The notes beneath the pieces are model-generated. The model searched no databases. It saw only the letters and a list, made by a program, of their open reading frames with translations, and was not told the origin of the DNA. A stretch of DNA of 64,000 nt from Microscillaceae bacterium. GTDB lineage: Bacteria; Bacteroidota; Bacteroidia; Cytophagales; Microscillaceae. Positions within the stretch are counted from its first letter, which is position 1. Each line of letters starts with the position of its first letter. The position numbers and the translations under genes are program-made. The DNA lies in the NCBI GenBank assembly GCA_003483885.1, contig DMXI01000199.1, positions 1 to 64,000 of the forward strand, given 5' to 3'. Shown piece after piece: positions 19,138-28,739 of this stretch.

Positions 19138-20730
19138 ATGAAAAGATACCCACACCCAAAGATCATATTACACATTGCATTGTTTGCAATATTAAGCACG
19201 CTGATAATGAATTGTCAATCGAAAAAAAATAAAGAAGCAAATGACCAAGGTAACACTAACAAAGAAGTAAGTAGAGAAGCTCAACAATCGCTGAAAGTAG
19301 CCATCTACGAGACTTCGGCCAAAGGCAACAAGTTGAGTAAAATTACCGAAAGCACCGCCACCGATAGTGTCATTAAAATCAAGCTAAAACCTGAAGAGAA
19401 ATTCCAGAAAATTACGGGTTTTGGAGGTGCTTTTACCGAAAGCTCAGCCTACTTACTCAATAAGCTGGGGAAAGCCAACCGAGAGAAAATCCTGAAGGCT
19501 TATTTCAGCGAAGAAGGAGCCAATTATTCGCTTACCCGTACCCATATCAACTCTTGTGATTTTTCGCTGAGCAATTATTCTTATGCTGCTACTCCTGATG
19601 ATATAGAGTTGAAAAACTTCACCATCAAAGAAGATATGGACGATTTGATCCCGATGATCAAAGATGCTCAGAAGATTTCCAAAGAGGGTTTCAAAATCAT
19701 TGCTTCACCCTGGACTGCCCCTCCCTGGATGAAAGACAACAACAAATGGGTAGGAGGGAAGCTACTACCCAAATACCGCGATACCTGGGCGTTGTTTTTT
19801 TCTAAATACCTGACTGAATACAAAAAACAAGGCATTGAAATGTGGGGCATTACCGTAGAAAACGAACCCCATGGCAACGGTAACAACTGGGAAAGTATGT
19901 TGTATACGCCCAAAGAAATGACCGACTTTGTGCAGGATTTTCTAGGGCCAAAACTTGAAAAGGACGGTTATGGAGACATTAAAATATTGGGGTACGACCA
20001 AAACCGGGCAGGGCTGCAAGAATGGGTAGACGAAATGTTTCGCGACGAAAAATCTTCTAAGTATTTCCACGGTACGGCCATTCACTGGTACGAAAGCACC
20101 TATGATTATTTCCCCAAGGCCCTGCAATACGCCCATAAAAAAGCTCCTGATAAATACCTGATTCAGACCGAAGCTTGTGTAGATGCCGAAGTGCCCAAAT
20201 GGAAAGATGATGCCTGGTATTGGCGCAAGGAAGCCACTGACTGGGGTTGGGACTGGGCCAGCAAAGAAGAAAAATACCTGCACCCCAAATATGTACCTAC
20301 TTATCGTTACGCCCGAGACATCATTGGTTGCCTCAACAACCACGTGGATGGCTGGATAGACTGGAACATGGTGCTGGACAAACAAGGTGGACCCAACTGG
20401 TTTAAAAACTGGTGTGTGGCCCCAGTCATTGTAGACCCAAAAAGCGACGAAGTATATTTTACTCCCCTGTACTACGTAATGGCGCATTTTAGCAAATTTA
20501 TCCGCCCCGACGCGGTCCGCATTGGGTATGACAATCCCGACGCAAAACTAATGGTGACTGCTACCCAAAATCCAGATGGTACCATTGCGGTAGTAGTATT
20601 GAATCAAGAACCAATGGCCAAAAACCTGAGCATCCAACTAGGAGAAAAACAAGTGAATGTGCGCATAGATGCCCAAGCCATGCAGACTATAATTTTAAGT
20701 AACGAATCTAATTCACCTAACAATGGATAA
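19138..20730 (+). CDS. GH30 beta-glucosidase/glucanase lipoprotein
   Basis: 530 residues. Lipoprotein signal with Cys26 (LIMNC). GH30 catalytic barrel followed by a small beta domain: acid/base Glu243 in VENEP and nucleophile Glu345 in QTEACVD, with FGGAFTESSA and SPWTAPPWMK as further family signatures. GH30 subfamilies 1-3 include beta-1,6-glucanases and glucosylceramidase-like beta-glucosidases. Removing beta-1,6 side branches of laminarin would suit this locus. The stop codon overlaps the start of the transporter fusion gene, which implies translational coupling. Confidence 0.92.
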   Translation: MKRYPHPKIILHIALFAILSTLIMNCQSKKNKEANDQGNTNKEVSREAQQSLKVAIYETSAKGNKLSKITESTATDSVIKIKLKPEEKFQKITGFGGAFTESSAYLLNKLGKANREKILKAYFSEEGANYSLTRTHINSCDFSLSNYSYAATPDDIELKNFTIKEDMDDLIPMIKDAQKISKEGFKIIASPWTAPPWMKDNNKWVGGKLLPKYRDTWALFFSKYLTEYKKQGIEMWGITVENEPHGNGNNWESMLYTPKEMTDFVQDFLGPKLEKDGYGDIKILGYDQNRAGLQEWVDEMFRDEKSSKYFHGTAIHWYESTYDYFPKALQYAHKKAPDKYLIQTEACVDAEVPKWKDDAWYWRKEATDWGWDWASKEEKYLHPKYVPTYRYARDIIGCLNNHVDGWIDWNMVLDKQGGPNWFKNWCVAPVIVDPKSDEVYFTPLYYVMAHFSKFIRPDAVRIGYDNPDAKLMVTATQNPDGTIAVVVLNQEPMAKNLSIQLGEKQVNVRIDAQAMQTIILSNESNSPNNG

Positions 20731-23098
20731 CATGGAAACAACTACAAGTGGCAAAGTTCCCTTTGGGCAAAAAGTAGCATTTGGCGTAGGAATGTTAGCA
20801 AACCAAATGTTCCCAGCTGTACTTGGAATATTTATGGTGGTATTGGTCAAAGACCTCGGTTTTCCTGGTTGGATGTGGGGCGTAATTTACTTCTTTCCTC
20901 GCGTCTTTGATTCTATTACTGACCCGATTATGGGTTTCATTTCTGATAATACCAAATCCAGGTGGGGGCGAAGAAGACAGTATGTTTTCCTAGGAGCCAT
21001 CGTGATGGGTATTGCCTTTATCGTGATGTGGCAACTCTATAAAAACAGTGGCATTAACTATAACTTTACTTACTTTCTGTTATGGTCTTTTGTGTTTTAT
21101 CTGGGGCTTACCATTTTTAGTGTACCCTATGTAGCCATGGGCTATGAAATGAGCAACGACTTTCACGAACGTACCGAGATTATGGCCATTGCTCAATGGA
21201 TAGGACAGTGGGCTTGGGTAGTAGCTCCTTGGTTTTGGGTAGTCATGTACGATCCCGATTGGTTTCCAACAGCAGAGGTAGCCACTCGCCAGTTAGCCGT
21301 TTGGGTGGGAATTATTTGTATGCTGTTTGCAATGGTACCCGCCATTTTTATTAAAAGCAAATCTACCCTTCATGAGGAGTATTCTCCCCTGACTATCAGA
21401 AACATTGGCAGTAGCCTCGGAGAAATTGCTAAAGGTTTTGTCGATGCTTTTAAGTCAGTGCCGTTTCGCAGATTATGTGTGGCTACTTTTTTTGTGTTCA
21501 ATGCATTCAATACCATTGCCGCTTTTTCCTTTTTTATTGTAGTGTATTACCTGTTCGCCGGAAATGCAGAAGCCGCTGGAGTTTGGCCTACATTGTTTGG
21601 TAGTTTAGGAGCATTGATCACCACCTTTGCGGTGATTCCAGTGGTGGCCAGAATGTCCAAAAAGATGGGTAAGAAAAATGCTTTCCTTGTTTCGCAGGGA
21701 ATCTCCATCATAGGTTACCTCCTGCTGTGGTTTTTGTTTGTACCTGGCAAGCCTTATATGTTCATTTTTGCTCTACCTTTCTTTTCTTTTGGCATTGGGA
21801 GTTTGTTTACGCTGATGATGTCTATGACCTCTGATGTCATAGATTTGGACGAGTTGAATACGGGGAAACGCAGGGAAGGTGTTTTTGGCGCAATCTATTG
21901 GTGGATGGTAAAGTTTGGTTTTGCCATTGCGGGAGGGCTCAGTGGTGTGATTCTGAGTTATGTAGGCTTTGATGCCAATGCGGGTTCCCAGTCTGAAGCG
22001 ACCCTACTCGGATTACGCGCTTTTTATTCAGGGGTGCCTATATTCGGTACCCTGATCGCAATAGTAGTGATGTGGAATTATAGCGTAGATGAAAAACGTG
22101 CCAAGGAAATTCGTGCCGAATTAGATAAACGAAATGCCCAACCGCAGCCCACTGGCTCCTCTTACTATCAAGAAGGCAAACTGGAGTTACTTACCCAACA
22201 GACCTTGGCTTTTGACCCCTCAGTAAACTTAGATTTTGCCCGTAAAAGTGAAGAAGAAATTCAAGCCATTTTTGCCGAGTCTTTGAATAGCCAAATCCAC
22301 GGAATGTGTTTTAGCCCTTATTTGGAAGGGCAAACCATTGGCGATACGCTGAGTGAGTCGCAGATTCGCCAACGGATGGACGTAATCAAGCCTTACACCC
22401 AATGGGTGCGCTCTTTCTCCTGCACCCAAGGCAATGAATTGATTCCAAAAATAGCCCACAGTTATAGACTAAAAACCTTGGTAGGAGCCTGGATAGGCAG
22501 CGACAAAGAAGCCAATGAACGGGAGATCAATGCTTTGATTAAGCTGGCCAAAGCTGGGCACGCCGATATGATAGCGGTGGGTAACGAAGTTTTATTGAGA
22601 GCAGACCTGTCCAAAAATGAATTGATTGCCTACATCCATCGAGTAAAAGAAGCCATTCCCGGTATTCCGATAGGGTGTGTAGATACTTACTATCAATTTA
22701 GTGAGCACCCCGAATTGGTAGATGCTTGTGATGTTATTTTGGCCAACTGCTATCCTTTCTGGGAAGGTTACAGTATTCAAGAAGCTTCTACTTATTTGCA
22801 AAAAATGTATGCCTTTACCAAGCAAGTAGCTAAGGGCAAAAAAGTGATTGTGACCGAAAGTGGTTGGCCAAGTCAGGGCGATGGTGTAGGGGCCGCCTTT
22901 CCTGCCAAAATCAATGTGATGAAGTACTTTATCGATCTGAATAACTGGAGCAAAAAATACGACATAGATGTGTTCTATTTCTCTTCATTTGACGAATCCT
23001 GGAAGGTACACCAAGAAGGAGACATTGGTCAGCGTTGGGGTATTTGGGATAAACATGAAGAATTAAAATATACAAACGAAAAAACCATAATCAGTTAA
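20723..23098 (+). CDS. GPH sugar symporter fused to a GH17 domain
   Basis: 791 residues in one uninterrupted frame. Residues about 10-455 are a glycoside-pentoside-hexuronide:cation symporter (MelB-like) with about 12 membrane helices, DSITDPIMG in helix 2 and SRWGRRR in the following loop. A short linker (about 460-500) leads into a GH17-like domain (about 505-791) with acid/base Glu622 in AVGNEV, nucleophile Glu712 in VTESGW and FSSFDESWK. With both GPH termini cytosolic, the hydrolase would sit at the inner mouth of the transporter and trim oligosaccharides on entry. A start at 20732 is also possible. Length rules out a simple GPH protein (about 450). The downstream gene encodes a free copy of the same domain. 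Confidence 0.9.
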   Translation: MDNMETTTSGKVPFGQKVAFGVGMLANQMFPAVLGIFMVVLVKDLGFPGWMWGVIYFFPRVFDSITDPIMGFISDNTKSRWGRRRQYVFLGAIVMGIAFIVMWQLYKNSGINYNFTYFLLWSFVFYLGLTIFSVPYVAMGYEMSNDFHERTEIMAIAQWIGQWAWVVAPWFWVVMYDPDWFPTAEVATRQLAVWVGIICMLFAMVPAIFIKSKSTLHEEYSPLTIRNIGSSLGEIAKGFVDAFKSVPFRRLCVATFFVFNAFNTIAAFSFFIVVYYLFAGNAEAAGVWPTLFGSLGALITTFAVIPVVARMSKKMGKKNAFLVSQGISIIGYLLLWFLFVPGKPYMFIFALPFFSFGIGSLFTLMMSMTSDVIDLDELNTGKRREGVFGAIYWWMVKFGFAIAGGLSGVILSYVGFDANAGSQSEATLLGLRAFYSGVPIFGTLIAIVVMWNYSVDEKRAKEIRAELDKRNAQPQPTGSSYYQEGKLELLTQQTLAFDPSVNLDFARKSEEEIQAIFAESLNSQIHGMCFSPYLEGQTIGDTLSESQIRQRMDVIKPYTQWVRSFSCTQGNELIPKIAHSYRLKTLVGAWIGSDKEANEREINALIKLAKAGHADMIAVGNEVLLRADLSKNELIAYIHRVKEAIPGIPIGCVDTYYQFSEHPELVDACDVILANCYPFWEGYSIQEASTYLQKMYAFTKQVAKGKKVIVTESGWPSQGDGVGAAFPAKINVMKYFIDLNNWSKKYDIDVFYFSSFDESWKVHQEGDIGQRWGIWDKHEELKYTNEKTIIS

Positions 23099-23102
23099 AA
23101 AT

Positions 23103-24011
23103 ATGTCATTTAGAAATGCAAAAGTGATGAGCCTTACCGGGGTACATCACAACGGTTTGAGCGAAAAGGAATTGGTAGATTTATACAATGAAACCCTTCG
23201 TAGTGGCATGCATGGCGTATGTTTCAGCCCCTATGAGGAGGGGCAAAAACCTGGCGACCAATTAACCGAAGCGCAGATCCAGCGCCGAATACAAATCATC
23301 AAACCTCATACTCGATGGGTGCGCTCTTTTTCGTGTACCGATGGCAACGAACTCATTGCCCGAGTGGCTAAAGAGCACGGCTTGAAAACCTTGGTAGGAG
23401 CTTGGCTGGGCAATGACCCCGAGATCAATCAACGAGAAATAGAAGGTTTGATTCGTATTGCCAACGAAGGCATTGTAGACATAGCCGCGGTGGGTAATGA
23501 GGTGATGTATCGGGGCGACTTAACCGAAGAAGAATTGTTGAAATTTATTACGCAGGTAAAAGAGGCCTTGCCCGCCGACATTCCTGTGGGTTATGTAGAT
23601 GCTTACTACGAGTTTGCTCAACGCCCCAAAATTACTGAAGCCTGTGATGTGATATTGTCTAACTGTTATCCTTTTTGGGAGGGCTGTCACTGCGATTATT
23701 CGTTGCCTTATATGAAAGACATGTACCATCAAGCTGTAAGGGCAAGTCAAGGTAAAAAGGTCATCATTACCGAAACAGGTTGGCCTAGCAAAGGTAGTAA
23801 TCTGCACGGAGCCGAGCCTTCGGAGGCCAACTTTATGAAGTACTTCATCAATACCCAGCAATGGTCTAAAGAAGAGGGTATTGAGATTTTCTACTTTTCT
23901 TCCTTTGACGAGTCTTGGAAAGTTGGCGATGAGGGCGATGTGGGTGCTTATTGGGGCCTTTGGGAAAAAGATGAAAGCCCAAAGTTTGCCTCGGCTTCAG
24001 TAGCCGTTTAA
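23103..24011 (+). CDS. Cytosolic GH17-like beta-glucanase
   Basis: 302 residues with no signal peptide or membrane helix. A single GH17-like domain, clearly paralogous to the C-terminal domain of the preceding transporter fusion (shared motifs HGxCFSPY, RWVRSFSC, LVGAW, CYPFWEG). Acid/base candidate Glu133 (VGNEV), nucleophile candidate Glu224 (ITETGW). It starts four bases after the fusion gene stop, so it is the last gene of the operon and is followed by a terminator. It probably degrades or transglycosylates imported beta-1,3-gluco-oligosaccharides in the cytosol. Confidence 0.88.
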   Translation: MSFRNAKVMSLTGVHHNGLSEKELVDLYNETLRSGMHGVCFSPYEEGQKPGDQLTEAQIQRRIQIIKPHTRWVRSFSCTDGNELIARVAKEHGLKTLVGAWLGNDPEINQREIEGLIRIANEGIVDIAAVGNEVMYRGDLTEEELLKFITQVKEALPADIPVGYVDAYYEFAQRPKITEACDVILSNCYPFWEGCHCDYSLPYMKDMYHQAVRASQGKKVIITETGWPSKGSNLHGAEPSEANFMKYFINTQQWSKEEGIEIFYFSSFDESWKVGDEGDVGAYWGLWEKDESPKFASASVAV

Positions 24012-24064
24012 ACGAGTATTACCTAAACACTTTTGTTGACGATGTGCACCTGTTGGGTTTGGCG

Positions 24065-24094
24065 ATTAGGCCAATGCCTAATGGGTGTTTTTTT
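24065..24094 (+). terminator. Terminator of the GH17/GH30 operon
   Basis: Stem ATTAGGC/GCCTAAT (24065-24071 with 24076-24082), 4-nt loop, followed by GGGTG and a run of seven T. It lies 54 bases after the last GH17 stop codon. Confidence 0.7.
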
Positions 24095-24560
24095 GTTTTA
24101 GACAAATGTCATATTGAAAGCAGTGAAATACCGCAGAACGAAGTTCAAGTTGTAAATACCGATATATCGGTGCTCAGCAAAGCTAATCTGCTGGAATAGC
24201 CACTACTTGGCTTATGAGTAATCTAAATACTGGAGATTAGTAAGAAGTAAACCAATCAACGAACTTGTTTTAGTAGCTGATTACTTTCAGTGAGCTCCCG
24301 TTGGTCGGTTTTTCGCGGTGCTCAAAATGACACTAAGTAGAAGTGTTGACTTTGCTGAAAAATTCTATTTTCTTTCAACCCATTGGAATAAACATTAAAA
24401 TAACAACGCTCATAAAAAGCAGCAAATACTTTTGTGAAAACAACCTTGTAAAAATGACTTTGAAGTTTTTGAAAACCAGTGCTAAAAGGCGGGAAAGCGG
24501 GTTATAAATAAATGCCGTATATTTGAGTGTTTCCGATGAAGTAAAAAGATAGGCTATAAG
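24095..24560. other. Gene-free stretch with a 14-bp palindrome
   Basis: About 470 bases without a supported gene between the glucan operon and the DUF3667 gene. It contains one perfect palindrome, ACCGATATATCGGT at 24158-24171, a possible operator. Nothing else was recognised. Confidence 0.35.
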
Positions 24561-25256
24561 ATGGTATGCATCAATTGTAAGTATGAACATGATAGTAACT
24601 TCTGTCCAAATTGTGGTGAAAGATCAGAAGTGCCCCGGATTACCTTCAAATCAATTTTTAGCAATGGCCTTTCCACCATCACCAACATGAACAAAGGTTT
24701 CTTGTTCAATGTAAAGCACCTTTGCTTAAACCCCAACGGAATCGTAAATGATTTTTTGAAGGGAAAAAGGAAAAGTATTTTCAATCCCATGTCATTTCTT
24801 ATCATTGCCCTTACAGTTTACCTCATCGTAGATGCTATGATTGTAGTGAAAGCAAATGTAAGCGGAAATAAAATAAATCCTAAGATTTATGGGGTGGGGT
24901 ATGAGGCAGGGAGGTTCATGAAATTGTACCTCAAATATTTTTGGATTCTGTCTATCATTTGGTTGAGCGTTTCAACCAAACTCCTTTTCGGTAAGTATAA
25001 TTATGCCGAGCATTTAGCCATCAATTCTTTTGTGATGGGGCAATCTATTTTAGTAGGATTAGTCAGCTTTGTAATCACTAAACTAAATTTATTATTTAAT
25101 CCATTTGTCTATATTTCAATTATTTGGATTACCTACCAAACCTTTAAGCGTAAAAAGAGAGACCTCAATGCTTTTTTCCAGTCTGTGGGTTCAACTCTTT
25201 TGTTCTTTATCCAACTGGTGATCATTGTGGTTTTAATAGGGATTTTGAGAAGCTAA
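24561..25256 (+). CDS. DUF3667 zinc-ribbon membrane protein
   Basis: 231 residues. The N-terminus is a zinc ribbon with paired CxxC motifs (Cys3/Cys6 and Cys15/Cys18). It is followed by FLFNVKHLCLNPNGIVNDFLKGKRKSI-type sequence characteristic of DUF3667 proteins in Bacteroidota, then about four membrane helices (about 78-95, 125-145, 155-175, 205-228). Molecular function is unknown for the family. It stands alone, with the convergent LytTR gene downstream. Confidence 0.8.
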   Translation: MVCINCKYEHDSNFCPNCGERSEVPRITFKSIFSNGLSTITNMNKGFLFNVKHLCLNPNGIVNDFLKGKRKSIFNPMSFLIIALTVYLIVDAMIVVKANVSGNKINPKIYGVGYEAGRFMKLYLKYFWILSIIWLSVSTKLLFGKYNYAEHLAINSFVMGQSILVGLVSFVITKLNLLFNPFVYISIIWITYQTFKRKKRDLNAFFQSVGSTLLFFIQLVIIVVLIGILRS

Positions 25257-25349
25257 AAAATACTGTATACAGAACATTTTGCTAATTTACTAAACTGGAG
25301 AATGTATTAAATTTAACTCTTCTCTACTTAACGAAAGGGAGCTATAATT

Positions 25350-26108
25350 TTAAATCCCAAGCCATTTTCTGAAATCTTTGGTTGTTGCCGAGCTAGTAAA
25401 AATGGCCGATTTTTGGCCTTTCATTAAAATGGATAATCGGTTTTTGGTATGAGGGTCAATTTTTATGATATGATCAATATTGATGATTTGACTTCGGTTA
25501 ATTCTGAAAAATTGATCAGGGTCTAAGTCTGTGAACAATTTCCCTATGTTGATAGATTTAATGTGTATATTTCCATTAATGTCCATCAATTTAGATAATT
25601 CACCAAAGGCTTCTATATAGGCAACCTCCTGGGTTTCTATCAACAAGATTCCGCTTTGTTTTTTGATGACGAATTTTTTCTTGTATTTTTTCTGCTTTGC
25701 GGTGAACAAAAGGTGAAGGTTATCCAATATGTTTTTGTCGATTGCCTTGGCGGAGAAAAGCGTTTGATATTTTGTAAGAGCGTTTGCTATATGCGTTTGC
25801 GAAAAAGGCTTAAGTATGTATTCAATGCCATTGGTTTTGAATGCTTGGAGTAAGTGCTCATCGTAAGCGGTGCAGAATATAATTGGAATAGAACAAGTAA
25901 CACTATCAAAGATTTCGAAAGCAGTGCCATCCAACAGTTTTATGTCAGAAAAAATGAGATCAAAAGCATCACATTCGTTCAAAACCTGGATACCCTCCTC
26001 TACTGATCGGGCATGGGCGTGCATAAAGCTTGCCCCCAAACACTGAGTCAAGCAATGATGTAATTTCTTATAGGCAGGAATTTCATCTTCCAGAATTAAT
26101 ATATTCAT
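25350..26108 (-). CDS. LytTR-family response regulator
   Basis: 252 residues. Receiver domain (about 1-120) with acidic pair Glu7/Asp8, phospho-acceptor Asp55 (IFSDIK) and Lys in LKPF. A LytTR DNA-binding domain follows (about 145-252, with VAYIEAFGELSKL and FFRINRSQIIN). The start codon immediately follows the stop of the kinase gene upstream in the transcript, so the pair is translationally coupled. It presumably controls genes near its own operon; no target repeat was recognised. Confidence 0.93.
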   Translation of the reverse strand: MNILILEDEIPAYKKLHHCLTQCLGASFMHAHARSVEEGIQVLNECDAFDLIFSDIKLLDGTAFEIFDSVTCSIPIIFCTAYDEHLLQAFKTNGIEYILKPFSQTHIANALTKYQTLFSAKAIDKNILDNLHLLFTAKQKKYKKKFVIKKQSGILLIETQEVAYIEAFGELSKLMDINGNIHIKSINIGKLFTDLDPDQFFRINRSQIINIDHIIKIDPHTKNRLSILMKGQKSAIFTSSATTKDFRKWLGI

Positions 26109-27161
26109 TTATTGAGTAGCTTCATTGACAATGCTTAGTAGCGGAAGACATATGGTATAACTGTCTTGGGTATCTTGTATTATAATCTGTTCGTTACTTA
26201 GCAACTGATATTGCTTTTGTAAATTTTCCAAACCTGTGCCCACTGGCTTTTCCCTTTTTTTATTACCAGGAGACTTGGTGTTTTTTATACAGAGAGTATC
26301 TGGGGTAATGGATATCTCTACTTTTATTTTTATCCCCCGACTGGCTTTATTATGTTTTACAACATTTTCGATGGTAGTTAAAAATGCCCCATTGGGTAAA
26401 TAACGATTAGAAGGTAAATTATCTAAGCGAAAGTGGACATCATAATCATTTTCAAATTGAGTTTCGGTTAAAAATAAATAGTTTTTACCAAGCGCTATTT
26501 CATCTTCTAGTTTTACGATTTCCTCCTCTCTAATATTTACCAAATAACGATACAACGAGGCAAGATTTGCAATGTATTGCTTGATTTCTTCGGGAGAGGA
26601 GTAATCAATCAGTGCATCGATGGTATTGAGGCTGTTGTACAGAAAGTGTGGGTCAAATTGAGACCGAAGTACTTTTAGTTCTAGCGCCATTTGCGCGTTT
26701 ATCAGCCTTGACAGGCTTAACTGATGCTCGTAATATTTTTTTCCTGAAATTAAAGACAATGGTAGTGCTATGTTATAAATAGAGTTTTGAACATTGAAAA
26801 TGACCGTTTTGGTAAAAGGACTATACCTTGACCAAGGTATGCGGCCTAAGCTACTATAGTCGCCCGAAAGCATGGTACAAAACCCAATGAACCACAGGCT
26901 TAAAAATCCAATGATGATGAATAAGATTAAGCTACCTTTGCGTATAAAATAATATTCAATCAGTTTTTTGGCAATGAGTAAGAGTACCACCACCTGGATA
27001 AGCGCTACTGGTATATCTATGAAATATTCTCTCAAAGCATAGCCCTCAATTTTAAATTTGTATACAAGCCAAAAAGTCACGGTCAACAAATAGCCACCTA
27101 TGAGCTTATAATCAGACTTTTTAAATTTTAAGCTATTTAATTCCAAGTGCTTATTTTCCAT
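26109..27161 (-). CDS. LytS-type sensor histidine kinase
   Basis: 350 residues. Four or so membrane helices (about 20-140) precede a His_kinase (PF06580-type) module with phospho-acceptor His172 in FDPHFLYNSLNT and an ATPase region containing an N-box (TTIENVVKHN) and a G-box (GTGLENL). It lacks a recognisable extracellular domain, so signal sensing is probably through the membrane region. Its 5' end overlaps the serine hydrolase gene by 11 bases and its 3' end abuts the response regulator. Confidence 0.92.
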   Translation of the reverse strand: MENKHLELNSLKFKKSDYKLIGGYLLTVTFWLVYKFKIEGYALREYFIDIPVALIQVVVLLLIAKKLIEYYFIRKGSLILFIIIGFLSLWFIGFCTMLSGDYSSLGRIPWSRYSPFTKTVIFNVQNSIYNIALPLSLISGKKYYEHQLSLSRLINAQMALELKVLRSQFDPHFLYNSLNTIDALIDYSSPEEIKQYIANLASLYRYLVNIREEEIVKLEDEIALGKNYLFLTETQFENDYDVHFRLDNLPSNRYLPNGAFLTTIENVVKHNKASRGIKIKVEISITPDTLCIKNTKSPGNKKREKPVGTGLENLQKQYQLLSNEQIIIQDTQDSYTICLPLLSIVNEATQ

Positions 27162-28233
27162 TATTTAAAAAGAGTAGCAATTGCAAGGCCAGCGTAGATT
27201 GGTGGGCATTTGTAAACATAAGAAAAGCCCATTTCTTTGCTCGGTTGATTGTAAAAAGACTGGTATATCCTGGATTGTTCCCACCATGGCCATAGACCGT
27301 TCCAAACGGCATATGAGCTTCTGCAAACCCCAATGTCCAATGAACCACTCCCTGCTGTCTATGGCGCGAGTTTTCAGGAATTGTTACCTGTGGCTTAAAG
27401 AGTGCTTGATAACTACTTTGCGACAGGCCTTTTCCTGCGAGTAATGCCATTATCCATTTCGAGAAGTCTTCGGCATTGGTATGTACAGAATAGGCCGCTC
27501 CAAACTCATTGGTTACTTTTTCGCCTTGAATCCGTTTGCCTTGGTCATAAGGTCGTGCTTTGTTTTGTAAATTATAAGCATCCTGAATGTATTTGGTAAA
27601 TTTCATTTGGAGCGGTTGAGCGATCCTTTGTTGAAAGATGGCATCCAAGCCTTTGTCGTCTGTATGATGAATATGAGCCAATACTTTGGCCAGGTATTGA
27701 TAGCCTTCTCCGGAATATTCAAAGGATGTTCCTGGGGCAAATTTAATTTTTAACTTCGTCCCCCCGCTGTCTGACCGCCAATTGGGGAAACCAGCGGTAT
27801 GCGAAAGAACCATTCTTGCGGTTATTTTTTTATAACGTTCGTCATAAGCAATGTCTTCATAGGGCAAATACTGAAATAAGGGCTTGTCTAAATCCAGTAA
27901 CCCATTTTCAACATCCTTCATGACAAGATAGGCAAAAAGCGGTTTTGATAAGGAAGCGCCCTCAAAGATAGTTTGGCTGGTTACCTTGATTTGGCGTTCT
28001 ACATCGGCAAATCCTTTGGAGGTTTTATAAACAACTTTGCCCTCATTGATCAACACCACAGAAGCACCTGGTACCTTTAGTTGCTTCATCATTGTTTCCA
28101 GGAAAATATCTATTGAGTCAACGGCTATGTCTTGGCCCATTAAATTCTTCACCGTTTTTTGCCCAAAACTTTGTGTATGGATACATAAAAGTAGTAGAAA
28201 GTAGAGGCTACCGAGTATTATTGAAAGTTTCAT
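27151..28233 (-). CDS. Serine hydrolase, beta-lactamase fold
   Basis: 360 residues with a signal peptide (about 1-24). Class C-like serine hydrolase: SxxK motif with Ser94 and Lys97 (SLSK), a YSGEGYQYL tyrosine motif and a C-terminal HGGNNPGY box corresponding to the KTG/HxG element. Such proteins are D-Ala-D-Ala peptidases, esterases or beta-lactamases. It is the first gene of a three-gene operon with a LytS/LytTR pair, which suggests a link between cell-wall or peptide hydrolysis and signalling, but substrate is not evident. Confidence 0.85.
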   Translation of the reverse strand: MKLSIILGSLYFLLLLCIHTQSFGQKTVKNLMGQDIAVDSIDIFLETMMKQLKVPGASVVLINEGKVVYKTSKGFADVERQIKVTSQTIFEGASLSKPLFAYLVMKDVENGLLDLDKPLFQYLPYEDIAYDERYKKITARMVLSHTAGFPNWRSDSGGTKLKIKFAPGTSFEYSGEGYQYLAKVLAHIHHTDDKGLDAIFQQRIAQPLQMKFTKYIQDAYNLQNKARPYDQGKRIQGEKVTNEFGAAYSVHTNAEDFSKWIMALLAGKGLSQSSYQALFKPQVTIPENSRHRQQGVVHWTLGFAEAHMPFGTVYGHGGNNPGYTSLFTINRAKKWAFLMFTNAHQSTLALQLLLFLNNGK

Positions 28234-28452
28234 GGCTATAGGTTTTAATTAAACATAAGCCAAATGTATGTAGACCTTATTCGTGAGCAAAGAACAAAAT
28301 AACCAGTAGGGTGAATAGCTTGATGAAAGGGGATAAAAAGGAGGGGAATGAGTGAGAGTAATATTGTATTGAGTTTTAAAAAAAACAAACCTAAGGTTTG
28401 AACACAACTAACCTATATTCGGATACGCCAGATGCCGAATTCTTAATGAATT

Positions 28453-28656
28453 TTGTTAAACAATTGGCAATTAAACCTTGAGCAATTGAAAATTACACTG
28501 ACAGATTCACTAGGGCACATTGGGAAACCATTGGCCCAGGAATTAATTGAGAAAGCCAAAGAAAAATTACCTACGAGTGACTTATATGTGAGTGAAAGCT
28601 GGGGTTTGTGTATTCTCAGTCGTTCAGCAAATTGTTTAAGTCAAAAACTGACTTGA
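28453..28656 (+). CDS. Uncertain small ORF
   Basis: 67 codons. The product is not recognised. It has a helical, charged central stretch (QELIEKAKEKLP) and a Cys-containing tail, no signal peptide, and no convincing ribosome binding site. The flanking 28234-28452 and 28657-28739 are gene-free and T-rich. It could be a remnant of a larger gene. Low confidence that it is translated. Confidence 0.2.
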   Translation: MLNNWQLNLEQLKITLTDSLGHIGKPLAQELIEKAKEKLPTSDLYVSESWGLCILSRSANCLSQKLT

Positions 28657-28739
28657 CTCCCTCCGCGTTTAGGCAGTCTTTTAATTGAGTTGAGTAAGCT
28701 TATCGGCTTACTACCTTGGGCAACTTTTAAACAGTTTTG

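Noticed and set aside
19942..20487. 181-codon minus-strand frame
   Set aside because: Lies entirely inside the GH30 gene on the opposite strand; a shadow of its codon usage.
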